From NCBI RefSeq assembly GCF_000348905.1, contig NZ_AOFT01000001.1, positions 62,001-126,000 on the forward strand: DNA of 64,000 nt, in the 5' to 3' direction. Source of the DNA: Bhargavaea cecembensis DSE10. Lineage in GTDB: Bacteria > Bacillota > Bacilli > Bacillales_A > Planococcaceae. Of this stretch, positions 7,848 through 17,292 are shown piece after piece (within the stretch, counting starts at the first letter, position 1; every line of letters starts with the position of its first letter). Below the pieces are notes generated by a model, which made no database searches, was not told the origin of the DNA, and was given only the letters and a program-made list of their open reading frames with translations. Position numbers and translations under genes: made by a program.

Positions 7848-8843
7848 ATGAAGAAGAAAAAATGGACGGCACTCGCGGCAGGAACCATGCTGAGTGCAAT
7901 GGTGCTTGCTGCATGCGGCAGTGATGACGGCGGTTCTGCCGGGGGAGAAGGAGAAGGCGGGGGAGATTCGGAAAGTCTTGATACCCGGATCGTGACGATT
8001 GCAACCGGCGGTGCATCCGGCCCTTACAACATCATCGGAACCACGCTGGCAAGCGAGTATTCAGACGCATACGGCGTCAACTCAAAGCCGCAGACAACGG
8101 GCGCTTCCGTTGAAAATATCAACCTGATCAAGGAAGGCAAGGTAGAGATGGCATTTGTGATGAGTGATGTCCTCACGGAAGCGGTGGACGGCACCGGCAA
8201 CTTCAGCGAACCGGTCGACCAGGTCCAGCAAATTGCCGCGCTCTATCCGAACTTTGTTCAGATTGTGACCACGGCGGACTCGGGCATTGAAACGGTGGAT
8301 GACCTGAAGGGCAAGCGTGTGGCGGTCGGTGACCAGAACTCGGGTGTCGAAGTGAATGCCCGCAACTTGCTGGAAGGACACGGAATCACCTACGACGATA
8401 TTGAAGTCGACTACCTTGGCTATGCCGAGGCGGCTGACGGCCTGCGTTCCGGACAGATTGACGCGGCATTCCTGACAAGCGGCCTTCCGAATTCCTCGGT
8501 TCTTGAGCTGTCGAAGAGCCTGGATCTGAGCATGGTCTCCGTCGATCCGGCAAAAGTGGAAGAGATCGCAGAAGAACAGCCATATTTCATCTCTATGGAA
8601 ATCCCGGCGGATACATACGGCAATGAAGAAGCCGTTCCGACTGCAGCCATCATGAACGCCCTTGTCGTATCGTCCGAGCTGTCGGAAGACGACGTCTATA
8701 AACTGACACAGGAATTCTTCGATAGTCTGGAATCACTTGAGAACTCCCACCAGGCGGCTTCCGACATTTCTCTGGAGGGAGCACAGGAAGGCATGGTCGC
8801 ACCTGTCCATCCGGGAGCGCAAAAGTACTATGACGAGCAATGA
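7848..8843 (+). CDS. TAXI family TRAP transporter solute-binding lipoprotein
   Basis: This 331-residue protein has a lipoprotein signal peptide with lipobox LAAC (lipidated Cys at residue 23) and a Gly/Glu-rich linker. The mature domain begins IVTIATGGASGPYNIIGT, the signature of TAXI-type TRAP binding proteins. Further family segments are ENINLIKEGKVEMAFVMSD and GKRVAVGDQNSGVEVNA. It should capture an organic anion outside the membrane (TAXI systems are linked to glutamate or dicarboxylates) and deliver it to the fused permease encoded two genes downstream. The ATG follows AAAGGGGG by 6 bases. The stop overlaps the next start (ATGA). Confidence 0.92.
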   Translation: MKKKKWTALAAGTMLSAMVLAACGSDDGGSAGGEGEGGGDSESLDTRIVTIATGGASGPYNIIGTTLASEYSDAYGVNSKPQTTGASVENINLIKEGKVEMAFVMSDVLTEAVDGTGNFSEPVDQVQQIAALYPNFVQIVTTADSGIETVDDLKGKRVAVGDQNSGVEVNARNLLEGHGITYDDIEVDYLGYAEAADGLRSGQIDAAFLTSGLPNSSVLELSKSLDLSMVSVDPAKVEEIAEEQPYFISMEIPADTYGNEEAVPTAAIMNALVVSSELSEDDVYKLTQEFFDSLESLENSHQAASDISLEGAQEGMVAPVHPGAQKYYDEQ

Positions 8844-9316
8844 AATCCAAAAGCTTCATCTTCGGGGGCATAGCGGTCGTTATGCTCCTTCTTTCTCTTT
8901 CAATACGCGTTTCCGCCATCCGTGTCACCACAGATGGCTGGCAGGAGGACATTCCCGCCGACCGGTTTGAAGTCGGCTGGATCCACTCTGTGGAAAAAGA
9001 GCCGTGGTTTGAGACCTATGAAGTGCGTGACGGGAAGCTCTATCTCACGGAAACCCGGTTTAAGACATTCGGGGCAGGCGTTCCATCGGACGGGGAAATC
9101 ATTCCGTCGGATGATGGCTTTGTCCATATGGCTCTTGAGCAGGAAATCGGAGAACTGACTATTTCAACATCTGCCAACGTCCGGACGACCCTATACACGG
9201 AAAAAGGCGACCGTCCTCTTTATGATCCCGGAGGGGAACGGTGGACGGTCAGAATCACACATCATCAGGTGCCGCTTTGGCGGCTGATCGGAGGTGCCCA
9301 TCATGAGCGAAACTGA
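8840..9316 (+). CDS. DUF1850 protein of TRAP operon
   Basis: This 158-residue protein has one N-terminal hydrophobic segment (FIFGGIAVVMLLLSLSI) and then a domain with the DUF1850 pattern GWIHSVEKEPWFETYEV and FKTFGAGVPSDGE. DUF1850 genes are found almost only between TAXI binding protein and fused TRAP permease genes, as here. The segment suggests a membrane-anchored extracytoplasmic accessory of unknown function. It overlaps the binding-protein gene by 4 bases and the permease gene by 14 bases, so all three are translated as one operon. Confidence 0.85.
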   Translation: MKSKSFIFGGIAVVMLLLSLSIRVSAIRVTTDGWQEDIPADRFEVGWIHSVEKEPWFETYEVRDGKLYLTETRFKTFGAGVPSDGEIIPSDDGFVHMALEQEIGELTISTSANVRTTLYTEKGDRPLYDPGGERWTVRITHHQVPLWRLIGGAHHERN

Positions 9317-11321
9317 GAAAAAAGGAATTGCCGCGGAAACGGAGTTTCTGGATGAACAAAAGCAGGAAGCGCTGTTGGAGAAATTTGATGCAGATTCCAG
9401 GACACGGAAAATCAGCAAACGGACGGTTGTGCTGTTTATTTCGATTGTCGCCATTTTGTATTCGGTTTTTCACCTGTACACGACGTTTAATCCGATACCG
9501 GCGCTGCAGCAGCGCGCGGTACACGTGGCAGTCGGGATCGGGCTGATCTTTCTGCTTTACCCGATGACCAAAAAGCAGAGCCGCAGCCGGGTTCCCTGGC
9601 TGGACTGGCTGCTGTTCATCGGGGCCATTGCGACTGCCGGCTATCTGATTTCGCAATACACGGCCATTGTGACGACGAGGGGAGGAATCCCGAACACGGC
9701 AGACATCGTCATGGCCGTCGTGACGGTCCTGCTTGTTCTGGAGGCGGCACGACGGGTAACCGGCTGGATTCTGCCTGTGCTCGCACTGATTTTCCTTGCT
9801 TATCCATTCTTCAGCCATATGCCATGGGTACCGATCAGCATGGCAACCCGGCCGTTTGATCTGGGAGACATCTTCGGTCAACTTTACCTGAAGACGGAAG
9901 GGCTTTACTCGACGGCCATCGGTGCTTCCGTGAATTTCATCTTCCTGTTCATCTTGTTCGGCGCCTTCCTGGCCAAATCCGGGATGGGTCAGTTGTTTAA
10001 TGACTTGGCGCTCGCTCTGGCGGGCCACAAACAGGGCGGGCCGGCGAAAGTCGCCGTCATTTCCAGCGGCTTCATGGGCAGCATCAACGGCGCAGCCGTG
10101 GCGAACGTTGTCGGGACCGGCGCATTTACCATTCCGATGATGAAGAAAATCGGCTACTCGAAGAACTTTTCGGGAGCGGTTGAAGCGAGCGCGTCTGTCG
10201 GCGGGCAGATCCTGCCTCCGATCATGGGCGCGAGTGCATTCATCATGGCCGAAACGACCGGCGTCGAGTACGGAACCATCGCTCTCGCCGCACTGATCCC
10301 GGCTCTCCTTTACTTCCTGGGCGTCATCATGCAGGTCCACTTCCGTGCGGGCCGCAGGGGGCTGAAGGGAATTCCAAAGGCGGACCTGCCACGCGTGAAA
10401 GAAGTGCTGAAGGAAAGAGGGCACTTGCTGCTGCCGATCCTGATTCTCATCTTCCTGCTGTACCGGGGAGTCCCGGTCGGCCAGACGGCGATTTATACCA
10501 TCGTTGCGACGGTCATCATCGCGGCGATCCGGAAAGAGACCCGGATGGGCTTCAGGGATATTCTTGCTGCGCTTGACAGCGGTGCCCGGCAGTCGCTTTC
10601 GGTCATGGTTGCCTGTGCGGTGGTCGGCATTATCATCGGTGTCGTCAGCCTGACCAGCTTCGGGAATGTGATGACTTCTTCCATCGCAAGCCTAGGAGCA
10701 GGCTCCCTGTTCCTGACCCTGTTCTTCACCATGCTGGCATCAATGGTTCTCGGGATGGGGCTTCCGTCGATTCCGGCTTATATCATCACTGCGACAATGG
10801 CGGCGCCGGCTCTTGCGGAATTCGACATTCCGATCATCGTTGCGCATCTGTTCGTGTTCTACTTCGGGATCTTTGCCAATATCACACCGCCTGTGGCGCT
10901 GGCTGCCTTTGCGGGAGCCGGGATTTCCGGCGGGGATCCGATGAAGACGGGTTTCCATGCCCTGAAGCTTTCTTCGGCCGGTTTCCTCATCCCTTATCTG
11001 TTTGTCTATAATCCGGCCATGCTGATGCTGGATACGGAAGGCATCGCCACGAATGCAAGGGAGTTCGGGATGGCTGCTCCGGTTGATATCCTGCTGATCA
11101 CGGCAACAGCAGTGATCGGGATCACCGCTTTAAGCGCCGCTATTGAGGGTTATTTCCGGACAGATATGAATCTGATTTTCCGGATTCTGCTCGGGGCAGG
11201 GGCCATCGGGATGATTATCCCGGAAACCTATTCCGATGTGATCGGCATCGTGATTGTCGGTGCGATCTTCGTCGTGAACTTCCTGAAAGAACGGCGGGAA
11301 AGCAGCCCGGCCACAGCCTGA
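9303..11321 (+). CDS. TRAP transporter fused permease subunit (DctQM type)
   Basis: A roughly 672-residue membrane protein that joins the small 4-helix TRAP subunit (about residues 35-170) to the large 12-helix subunit (about 200-660). Family segments include NGAAVANVVGTGAFTIPMM, SVGGQILPPIMGASAF and GMGLPSIPAYIITATMA. It should import an organic anion with sodium, using the TAXI protein as receptor. ATG 9303 is 6 bases from the ribosome site GGAGGTG (9290-9296); GTG 9294 lies inside that site and is less likely. A strong terminator follows, so the operon has three genes. Confidence 0.93.
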   Translation: MSETEKKGIAAETEFLDEQKQEALLEKFDADSRTRKISKRTVVLFISIVAILYSVFHLYTTFNPIPALQQRAVHVAVGIGLIFLLYPMTKKQSRSRVPWLDWLLFIGAIATAGYLISQYTAIVTTRGGIPNTADIVMAVVTVLLVLEAARRVTGWILPVLALIFLAYPFFSHMPWVPISMATRPFDLGDIFGQLYLKTEGLYSTAIGASVNFIFLFILFGAFLAKSGMGQLFNDLALALAGHKQGGPAKVAVISSGFMGSINGAAVANVVGTGAFTIPMMKKIGYSKNFSGAVEASASVGGQILPPIMGASAFIMAETTGVEYGTIALAALIPALLYFLGVIMQVHFRAGRRGLKGIPKADLPRVKEVLKERGHLLLPILILIFLLYRGVPVGQTAIYTIVATVIIAAIRKETRMGFRDILAALDSGARQSLSVMVACAVVGIIIGVVSLTSFGNVMTSSIASLGAGSLFLTLFFTMLASMVLGMGLPSIPAYIITATMAAPALAEFDIPIIVAHLFVFYFGIFANITPPVALAAFAGAGISGGDPMKTGFHALKLSSAGFLIPYLFVYNPAMLMLDTEGIATNAREFGMAAPVDILLITATAVIGITALSAAIEGYFRTDMNLIFRILLGAGAIGMIIPETYSDVIGIVIVGAIFVVNFLKERRESSPATA

Positions 11322-11351
11322 GAATAGAAAATCAGTCATTTAGATCAGAGT

Positions 11352-11402
11352 TCCCCGAAACCGTTTGTCCGACCCGGGCATAACGGTTCCGGGGATTTTT
11401 CG
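11352..11402 (+). terminator. terminator of the TRAP operon
   Basis: The stem CCCCGAAACCGTT pairs with AACGGTTCCGGGG and is followed by ATTTTTC, 30 bases after the permease stop. Confidence 0.85.
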
Positions 11403-11443
11403 TATGCTCCCTCACTAAAGCGCTGAACATTCTTCCGATCGGG

Positions 11444-11472
11444 CTGTCCTATTTAAGCATTCATTGTACAAT
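11444..11472 (+). promoter_or_regulatory. probable hutU promoter
   Basis: A TACAAT -10 box (11467-11472) has a weak -35-like CTGTCC (11444-11449) 17 bases upstream. If used, transcription starts near 11479, which excludes the upstream ATG 11471 and supports TTG 11495 as the hutU start. Confidence 0.4.
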
Positions 11473-11494
11473 GGGGAAAAGGGAGGGGTTGGAA

Positions 11495-13180
11495 TTGAAA
11501 GCGCATACAAACGATTCGGCGGAAAGAGTGATTGCCTATACCGGAACGGAGCTGCATACGAAGGGGTGGCTGCAGGAGGCGGCGCTACGGATGCTGATGA
11601 ACAACCTCCATCCGGATGTGGCGGAGCACCCTGACCGGCTTGTCGTCTATGGGGGAATCGGCAAGGCGGCACGCAACTGGGAAGCGTTCGATGCGATCGT
11701 CGCCGCGCTGAAGCGTCTGGAAAATGATGAGACACTCCTCATCCAGTCCGGGAAGCCGGTGGCCGTGTTCCGGACACACCGGGACGCGCCGCGCGTGCTG
11801 ATCGCCAATTCAAATCTGGTGCCGGCCTACGCGGACTGGGAGACGTTCCATGAACTTGATCGCCGCGGACTCATGATGTACGGACAGATGACTGCGGGAA
11901 GCTGGATCTATATCGGCTCCCAGGGCATCGTGCAGGGGACGTATGAAACGTTTGCTGAGCTGGCCCGCCAGCATTTCGGCGGCTCCCTTAAAGGGACGGT
12001 CACACTGACGGCAGGACTCGGCGGTATGGGCGGGGCCCAGCCCCTTGCCGTTACGATGGCAGGCGGTGTCTGCATCGCGGTCGAAGTGGATGAAAGCCGC
12101 ATCGACAAGCGGATCCGCACGCGGTACCTGGACAAAAAGACCGATTCCGTCGACGAAGCCATCCGCCTTGCAGAGGAAGCGAAGAAAGAGGGGAAGCCTC
12201 TCTCCATCGGACTGCTGGGCAATGCAGCCGACATCCTCCCCGCTTTGCTGGGTCAGGGATTCATCCCTGACGTGCTCACTGACCAGACCTCGGCGCATGA
12301 CCCGCTGAACGGCTATGTTCCATCCGGTATGGATGCAAAAGAAGCAGAAGCACTTCGTGTGTCCGATTCCGACCGGATCGTGAAGCTTGCCAAAGCCTCG
12401 ATGGCCCGGCATGTCCGTGCCATGCTCGGCATGATGGACAGGGGCGCGGTGACGTTTGACTACGGCAACAACATCCGGCAGGTGGCAAAAGACGAGGGGG
12501 TTGCGAGGGCCTTCGACTTCCCGGGATTCGTCCCCGCCTATATCCGCCCTCAGTTCTGCGAGGGCAGGGGCCCGTTCCGCTGGGTGGCGCTGTCGGGCGA
12601 TCCGGACGACATCCGGAAAACCGATGAGGTGATCCTGCGGGAGTTCAGCGATAACGTGCACCTCTGCAACTGGATCCGCATGGCGCAGGAGAAGATCGAG
12701 TTCCAGGGCCTCCCGTCCCGCATCTGCTGGCTTGGATACGGGGAACGGGCCAGGTTCGGGAAAATCATCAATGACATGGTGGCGTCAGGCGAGCTGAAGG
12801 CGCCGGTCGTCATCGGCCGTGATCATCTCGACTCGGGTTCTGTCGCCTCGCCGAACCGGGAGACGGAAGCGATGAAGGACGGTTCCGACGCAGTGTCCGA
12901 CTGGCCGATCCTCAATGCCCTCATCAATGCCGTCGGGGGGGCGACCTGGGTTTCCGTCCATCATGGCGGAGGCGTCGGAATGGGATACTCCCAGCATGCA
13001 GGGATGGTCATTGTGGCGGACGGAACAAAGGAAGCGGAGGCAAGACTGGAGCGGGTGCTCACGAGTGATCCCGGGATGGGCATCGCCCGCCATGCGGACG
13101 CGGGATACGACGATGCCATCCGGACAGCAAGGGACAAGGGTATCGACATCCCGATGCTCAGGAAGGAGGATCCGTCATGA
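11495..13180 (+). CDS. hutU: urocanate hydratase
   Basis: Urocanase, second enzyme of histidine degradation, converts urocanate to 4-imidazolone-5-propionate with bound NAD. The protein aligns in order with Bacillus Hut[45 protein letters not shown] (the NAD-binding loop), [33 protein letters not shown] and [16 protein letters not shown]. With TTG 11495 as start it is 561 residues, near the usual 550-560. TTG is 6 bases after GGGAGGGG; the in-frame ATG at 11471 has no ribosome site. hutI follows with a 4-base overlap. No hutH, hutG or hutP is in the window. Confidence 0.95.
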   Translation: MKAHTNDSAERVIAYTGTELHTKGWLQEAALRMLMNNLHPDVAEHPDRLVVYGGIGKAARNWEAFDAIVAALKRLENDETLLIQSGKPVAVFRTHRDAPRVLIANSNLVPAYADWETFHELDRRGLMMYGQMTAGSWIYIGSQGIVQGTYETFAELARQHFGGSLKGTVTLTAGLGGMGGAQPLAVTMAGGVCIAVEVDESRIDKRIRTRYLDKKTDSVDEAIRLAEEAKKEGKPLSIGLLGNAADILPALLGQGFIPDVLTDQTSAHDPLNGYVPSGMDAKEAEALRVSDSDRIVKLAKASMARHVRAMLGMMDRGAVTFDYGNNIRQVAKDEGVARAFDFPGFVPAYIRPQFCEGRGPFRWVALSGDPDDIRKTDEVILREFSDNVHLCNWIRMAQEKIEFQGLPSRICWLGYGERARFGKIINDMVASGELKAPVVIGRDHLDSGSVASPNRETEAMKDGSDAVSDWPILNALINAVGGATWVSVHHGGGVGMGYSQHAGMVIVADGTKEAEARLERVLTSDPGMGIARHADAGYDDAIRTARDKGIDIPMLRKEDPS

Positions 13181-14430
13181 GAAGACCTCTCTGGATTAAG
13201 AATGCGGCCCAGCTCGTGACCGTCGCAGGCGGCAAAGGACCAAGGTCAGGACCGGAAATGTCAGACCTCGGCCTGATCGAAGACGGAAGCGTCTGGATCG
13301 AGAACGGTAAAATCAAGGCAGTCGGTACGACCGCCGAGATGAATGCGCAGTTCGGGGAATGGGAGGAAGATGCGGATGTTATTGAGGCATATGGCAAGCT
13401 CGTGACGCCGGGGCTCGTCGACCCCCATACTCACTTCGTTTACGGAGGAAGCCGGGAGAAAGAATTTGAAATGCGGCTTGAGGGCGCTTCTTACATGGAT
13501 ATCATGAATGCCGGCGGCGGAATCCACGCGACTGCACGTATGACAAGGGAATCGACGGAGGAAGAGCTGTACGGGCAGGCGGAACGACGGCTTGATTCGT
13601 TCCTCCGTCACGGGGTGACTACGGTCGAGGGGAAGAGCGGCTACGGGATGGATCTCGAGACCGAGCTGAAGCAGCTTCATATCATGAAACAGCTGAACGA
13701 ACGGCATCCGGTCGACATCGTGCCGACTTTCATGGGCGCCCATGCCATCCCGCCGGAATACAAGGGCAGGGAAGAGGAATTCGTCAGCCTGATCATCGAT
13801 GAGATGATTCCCGCCGTGACATCGGAAAAACTGGCTGTCTTTAATGATGTCTTTTGCGAAATCGGTGTCTACACGCCCGAACAGTCCCGGCGTATTCTGG
13901 AAGCGGGCAGGCGGCACGGACTGATACCGAAGATCCATGCAGATGAAATCGAACCCTATGGGGGGGCTGAGCTTGCCGCAGAAGTCGGTGCCATCTCTGC
14001 GGAGCATCTTCTCAAAGCTTCCGACGAGGGAATCCGGAAGATGGCTGAAGCGGGTGTGATCGCCTGCCTGCTGCCGGCGACGGCCCTGTATCTGAGAGAA
14101 AAAGCTGCAAGGGGAAGGGAGATGATCGACGCGGGGGTCCCCGTCACCATCTCTACTGATTGCAACCCGGGCTCCTCGCCGACAACCTCGATGCCGCTTG
14201 TCATGAACCTGGCGTGCATCTCCATGCGGATGAGCCCTGCAGAAGCGCTTGTCGCGGCCACCATCAATGCTGCACACGCAATCGGAGTGCAGGACAAAGC
14301 GGGTTCAATCGAGCCCGGCAAACAGGCAGATCTCGTTTTGTGGAATGTGAAGAACTATCAGGAACTCCAATACCTGTTCGGCGTCAACCATGTCGGGGCC
14401 GTCTGGAAAAAAGGAGAAAAAGTCATCTGA
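13177..14430 (+). CDS. hutI: imidazolonepropionase
   Basis: A 417-residue amidohydrolase-superfamily enzyme that opens imidazolonepropionate to N-formimino-glutamate, third step of histidine degradation. Metal and active-site segments are visible: [16 protein letters not shown] (His-x-His metal site, about residue 86), [21 protein letters not shown] and [14 protein letters not shown]. The ATG overlaps the hutU stop (ATGA), so the two are coupled. A short strong hairpin with a T run follows the stop. The product's normal consumer, HutG or HutF, is not encoded here. Confidence 0.95.
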   Translation: MRRPLWIKNAAQLVTVAGGKGPRSGPEMSDLGLIEDGSVWIENGKIKAVGTTAEMNAQFGEWEEDADVIEAYGKLVTPGLVDPHTHFVYGGSREKEFEMRLEGASYMDIMNAGGGIHATARMTRESTEEELYGQAERRLDSFLRHGVTTVEGKSGYGMDLETELKQLHIMKQLNERHPVDIVPTFMGAHAIPPEYKGREEEFVSLIIDEMIPAVTSEKLAVFNDVFCEIGVYTPEQSRRILEAGRRHGLIPKIHADEIEPYGGAELAAEVGAISAEHLLKASDEGIRKMAEAGVIACLLPATALYLREKAARGREMIDAGVPVTISTDCNPGSSPTTSMPLVMNLACISMRMSPAEALVAATINAAHAIGVQDKAGSIEPGKQADLVLWNVKNYQELQYLFGVNHVGAVWKKGEKVI

Positions 14431-14432
14431 CC

Positions 14433-14455
14433 AGCCGGGTACACCCGGCTTTTAG
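14433..14455 (+). terminator. hutUI terminator
   Basis: A compact hairpin, AGCCGGGT-AC-ACCCGGCT, is followed by TTT, immediately after the hutI stop. Confidence 0.75.
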
Positions 14456-14464
14456 CGTGGGACA

Positions 14465-14529
14465 AAAACAAAAAGCAGATGGCAGTCCGGTAAGCAGATG
14501 CTGCTTTTCACCGGTGCCGTCTGCTTGGT
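14465..14529 (-). terminator. sda terminator
   Basis: Read on the minus strand, AAGCAGACGGCA pairs with TGCCATCTGCTT (one mismatch), with inner pairing, and is followed by TTTTGTTTTT. It lies directly after the sda stop. Confidence 0.75.
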
Positions 14530-14532
14530 CAT

Positions 14533-14679
14533 TCAGGCCGGACACAATAATTCCTTTTCCTGATCGAAAGTGCGCCGCATGATTTCTCTCTCGAGAAGCA
14601 TAATGAAGCATTGGTTAAGCCCGTGTGCAATCGCCGTGAGATAGGTGTCAATAAGCTGATCGTCTGTTAGTCTGTCCAA
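14533..14679 (-). CDS. sda: sporulation histidine kinase inhibitor Sda
   Basis: A 48-residue protein matching Sda, the small helical-hairpin inhibitor that binds sporulation histidine kinases such as KinA and blocks autophosphorylation when replication is disturbed. The pattern L(S/T)D-x-x-LI-(E/D)-(S/T)-Y and LN-x-x-FI-x-L-(I/L)-E-x-EI-x-RR of the Bacillus protein is kept from residue 4 to 36, including the Phe of the LNxxF turn. The frame is open to 14736, but GGAGGTG six bases before TTG 14679 sets the start and gives the family length (46-52 residues). Five DnaA boxes lie upstream, as expected for DnaA control. Conservation is good despite the small size. Confidence 0.88.
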   Translation of the reverse strand: MDRLTDDQLIDTYLTAIAHGLNQCFIMLLEREIMRRTFDQEKELLCPA

Positions 14680-14740
14680 CTTGTTCACCTCCGGGGGATG
14701 ATCACAGCCTGTGGACGCGGAGCGCAATTCCCACATTCAC

Positions 14741-14769
14741 AATGTACCAAAGAACCAAATCGAGAACAA
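14741..14769 (-). promoter_or_regulatory. putative sda promoter
   Basis: On the minus strand TTGTTC (14769-14764) and TACATT (14746-14741) are 17 bases apart. The nearest DnaA boxes begin 9 bases upstream of the -35, a position suited to regulation by DnaA. Confidence 0.45.
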
Positions 14770-14777
14770 CTGTTCCT

Positions 14778-14888
14778 TTATCCACAAAAACCGGTGGATA
14801 ACCTGTTGATAGTGTGTGTGAATGGTGCCTCATTCCGCTTTCGGCAGTGTGGATGATGTGCATAGAGTTATCCACAGATTCTGGATAA
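14778..14888. promoter_or_regulatory. cluster of five DnaA boxes
   Basis: Two perfect TTATCCACA boxes lie on the plus strand (14778-14786 and 14868-14876). Three one-mismatch boxes lie on the minus strand: TTATCCACC (14793-14801), TCATCCACA (14848-14856) and TTATCCAGA (14880-14888). Five boxes within 111 bases far exceeds chance. The cluster lies between divergent sda and the M20 peptidase gene. In Bacillus subtilis sda transcription is controlled through DnaA boxes in its promoter, so a regulatory role is more likely than an origin; no dnaA, dnaN or AT-rich unwinding element is present. Confidence 0.85.
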
Positions 14889-14981
14889 GTCGGATTTTGT
14901 CGAAAAGTTTTCTGCCTTCGGCTTCATTTTTCCGCTTGCGGCAACATAGAATGGCAGGTTCATCTGAATCGTGCGAACCGG

Positions 14982-14987
14982 TATAAT
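14982..14987 (+). promoter_or_regulatory. -10 box of the M20 peptidase gene
   Basis: A perfect TATAAT lies 42 bases before the peptidase ATG; TTCATC (14959-14964) is a weak -35 at 17 bases. The DnaA box cluster is 70-180 bases upstream. Confidence 0.45.
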
Positions 14988-15029
14988 GGAGAGGCAATCA
15001 TCTATCAGGCAGTGAATGGAGTGAAGGCA

Positions 15030-16169
15030 ATGGAACAATTCCTGAACAGCCGGCAGGACGAGATGCTCGGCCTGCTGGAGCAGCTTGTCAATATTGACTC
15101 CGGTTCGCGGAATAAAGCGGGAATCGACAAAGTCGGAAGCATCCTGAAAGAAGCGTATGTCAATCTCGGATTTGACGTCCAGACCGTCAGCCAGGAGATC
15201 CAGGGAGACCACCTGATCATCCGGCACAACAATGCGAAGGACCCCGAAATTCTCATCGTCGCCCATATGGATACCGTCTTCCGGGACGGAACGGCGGCGG
15301 AGCGGCCGTTTTCGGTGAAGGATGGCCGTGCTTACGGGCCGGGAGTCATCGACATGAAGGCCAGCCTCGTCTCGCTCCTGTACGCGGTACAGGCCATTCA
15401 GGACAGCGGCCGCCCGGGTCTGGATAATATCGAGATTCTTCTCACAAGCGACGAGGAGATCGGTTCGATCACGAGCCGTCCGATGATCGAGGCCCATGCG
15501 GAAGGAAAAAAGGCCGCTCTTATTATGGAACCCGCACGCAAGGATGGCTCGCTCGTCAGCGCCCGCAAAGGCGGGGGAGATTACACGATCCGTGTACACG
15601 GCGTAGCCGCGCACTCCGGCATCGAACCCGAAAAAGGGCGCAGCGCCACGGAAGAGCTTGCCCATAAGATCATCAAACTCCATGCCCTGACTGACTACAA
15701 TGAAGGCATCACCGTCAATGTCGGCATCATCCGGGGCGGAGATGCGGTGAACGTCGTCACACCGGAAGCGGTCGGCTATGTGGATATCCGCACGACGAAA
15801 CTGTCCCAGGCGGAACCGCTTGACCGCAAGATCCGCGATATATGCGCGGTACCTGACGTTGAAGGAACTGCCATTACGGTCGAGGGCTCCATCGACCGGC
15901 CGCCCATGGAACGCACCGATGGGACGGCCAGCCTGATTGAACTGATCAGAGGAATCGGTGCAGAAATCGGAATTGACGTGACTGACACTGCCACAGGCGG
16001 AGGAGGCGATGCATCCTATACGTCGGCTGCCGGGATTCCGACAATTGACGGGATGGGCCCTGTCGGCGGGAATGCCCACCGCGATGATGAATATATGGAA
16101 GTTGCCACATTCGTTCCGCGCTGCCGCCTGCTGGCCGAAACCATCGTACGGCTGTCGGAAAGAAGCTGA
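15030..16169 (+). CDS. M20 family metallopeptidase (carboxypeptidase G2-like)
   Basis: A 379-residue zinc peptidase of the M20 family. Metal-site segments appear in order: VAHMDTVFRDGT (His and catalytic Asp, near residue 80), GPGVIDMKAS (bridging Asp), TSDEEIGS (catalytic and metal Glu), and the dimerisation-domain segment GVAAHSGIEPEKGRSA; the late ligand is in GMGPVGGNAHRDDEYM. This set is typical of glutamate carboxypeptidase/CPG2-type enzymes, which remove C-terminal Glu or act on related amide-linked substrates. ATG 15030 is 6 bases after GGAGTG; GTG 15012 is a weaker start. It is divergent from sda and shares the DnaA box region. Confidence 0.88.
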   Translation: MEQFLNSRQDEMLGLLEQLVNIDSGSRNKAGIDKVGSILKEAYVNLGFDVQTVSQEIQGDHLIIRHNNAKDPEILIVAHMDTVFRDGTAAERPFSVKDGRAYGPGVIDMKASLVSLLYAVQAIQDSGRPGLDNIEILLTSDEEIGSITSRPMIEAHAEGKKAALIMEPARKDGSLVSARKGGGDYTIRVHGVAAHSGIEPEKGRSATEELAHKIIKLHALTDYNEGITVNVGIIRGGDAVNVVTPEAVGYVDIRTTKLSQAEPLDRKIRDICAVPDVEGTAITVEGSIDRPPMERTDGTASLIELIRGIGAEIGIDVTDTATGGGGDASYTSAAGIPTIDGMGPVGGNAHRDDEYMEVATFVPRCRLLAETIVRLSERS

Positions 16170-16182
16170 AAGTTTCACAGAT

Positions 16183-16221
16183 AAAAGGACCGCACCCGGA
16201 AATCCGGTTGCGGTCCTTATT
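16183..16221. terminator. bidirectional terminator
   Basis: The hairpin AAGGACCGCA/TGCGGTCCTT with an inner CCGGA/TCCGG stem lies between convergent genes and has A and T runs at its ends. Confidence 0.85.
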
Positions 16222-16226
16222 CATCA

Positions 16227-17195
16227 TCAGCGGCGCTTCGACATGCGGCCGAGCAGGAAGGCTCCGGCAGCGAGGGCGATGACACCATTGGTCTTTGGCG
16301 TGAATACCTGCTTCGCGACAAGGTTCAGGTTCTGCGGTCGCTCAGCAAGGCGGCGCATAAAGTAGCCGTACCAGTCTTTGCCGAACGGGACATACGTCGT
16401 GAAATTGTAGCCTTCAGATGCAAGTTCGTGCTGCATGTCGCGGCGGAACCCGTACAGCATCTGAAACTCAAATTTATCTCTCGGAATATTGTTTTCTTCC
16501 GCGAATTTCTTCACATGGCCGATGATGTGGTGGTCATGGGTGGCGACCGATGTGAATTTACCATGGAGAAGGTGGTATTCAATGAGTTTGATGAAGTTGC
16601 GGTCGATCTCTTCCTTCTCCGTATAGGCGACGTTTGCCGGCTCCTTGTAGGCACCTTTCACGATGCGGAGACGATAGTCCTTATAGTCGCGGATATCGTC
16701 CTCGGCGCGGTGGAAGTAGGCCTGGATGACGGTGCCGACATTCCCATAGTCTTTGGAAAGTTCGTCCAGAATGTCAAACGATGGCTGGAGGCGGCCATAG
16801 TCTTCCATGTCGATGTTGACGAACATGTCATACTTTGCGGCCGCCCCGACGATTTCGCGCAGGTTGGAAAGGGCAAAGTGATAGTCGATGTCCAGGCCGA
16901 GCTGGGAAGCCTTTAGTGAGATATGGGCATCGACGCCGGCCTCATGGATCGCTTCCACGACGCCCAGGATCTGATTTTTGGCGGCGGTCGCTTCTTCGCG
17001 GTCATGGACGAATTCCCCGAGGTTATCTACAGTGGCGGAAATTCCGCTTTTATTTAATTCTTTTATGGTTTCAATGGCTTCATGAATATCCGTACCGGCA
17101 ACGACACTTTGCGCGCCGAGCTGAAGGCCGTATTTTTGTGCGGCTGCGTTCAGGAACTGATTCTGGGAAAGACCGATAAAGAATTCTTTAAGCAT
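16227..17195 (-). CDS. proline dehydrogenase
   Basis: A 322-residue FAD enzyme with the beta-alpha barrel of proline dehydrogenases, oxidising proline to 1-pyrroline-5-carboxylate. Family segments include VDNLGEFVHDREEA, ISLKASQLGLDIDY, IDMEDYGR, RIVKGAYKEP, and the FAD/proline-site region FEFQMLYGFRRDMQ with FMRRLAERPQN near the C-terminus. The last 20 residues are a hydrophobic segment ending MSKRR, an uncommon but known tail in Bacillales. The ATG is about 8 bases after AAGGAG. A perfect TATAAT (17239-17234, minus strand) lies upstream. No pyrroline-carboxylate dehydrogenase gene adjoins it. With the adjacent glutamate dehydrogenase it fits a proline-to-2-oxoglutarate route. Confidence 0.92.
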   Translation of the reverse strand: MLKEFFIGLSQNQFLNAAAQKYGLQLGAQSVVAGTDIHEAIETIKELNKSGISATVDNLGEFVHDREEATAAKNQILGVVEAIHEAGVDAHISLKASQLGLDIDYHFALSNLREIVGAAAKYDMFVNIDMEDYGRLQPSFDILDELSKDYGNVGTVIQAYFHRAEDDIRDYKDYRLRIVKGAYKEPANVAYTEKEEIDRNFIKLIEYHLLHGKFTSVATHDHHIIGHVKKFAEENNIPRDKFEFQMLYGFRRDMQHELASEGYNFTTYVPFGKDWYGYFMRRLAERPQNLNLVAKQVFTPKTNGVIALAAGAFLLGRMSKRR

Positions 17196-17292
17196 GTCAA
17201 CGGCTCCTTGCCATAAATAATAGATTCGACATAATTATATCATTAGTTCGTCTTGTATGGGCTTTCATTCGCTAACTTTTTTTGCCCCCATA

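Noticed and set aside
11416-11428. cre-like AAAGCGCT upstream of hutU
   Set aside because: Only the palindromic core matches; the outer consensus positions of a CcpA site do not.
14778-14888. Chromosomal replication origin
   Set aside because: There are five DnaA boxes but no dnaA/dnaN, rpmH or AT-rich unwinding region; regulation of sda explains the cluster.
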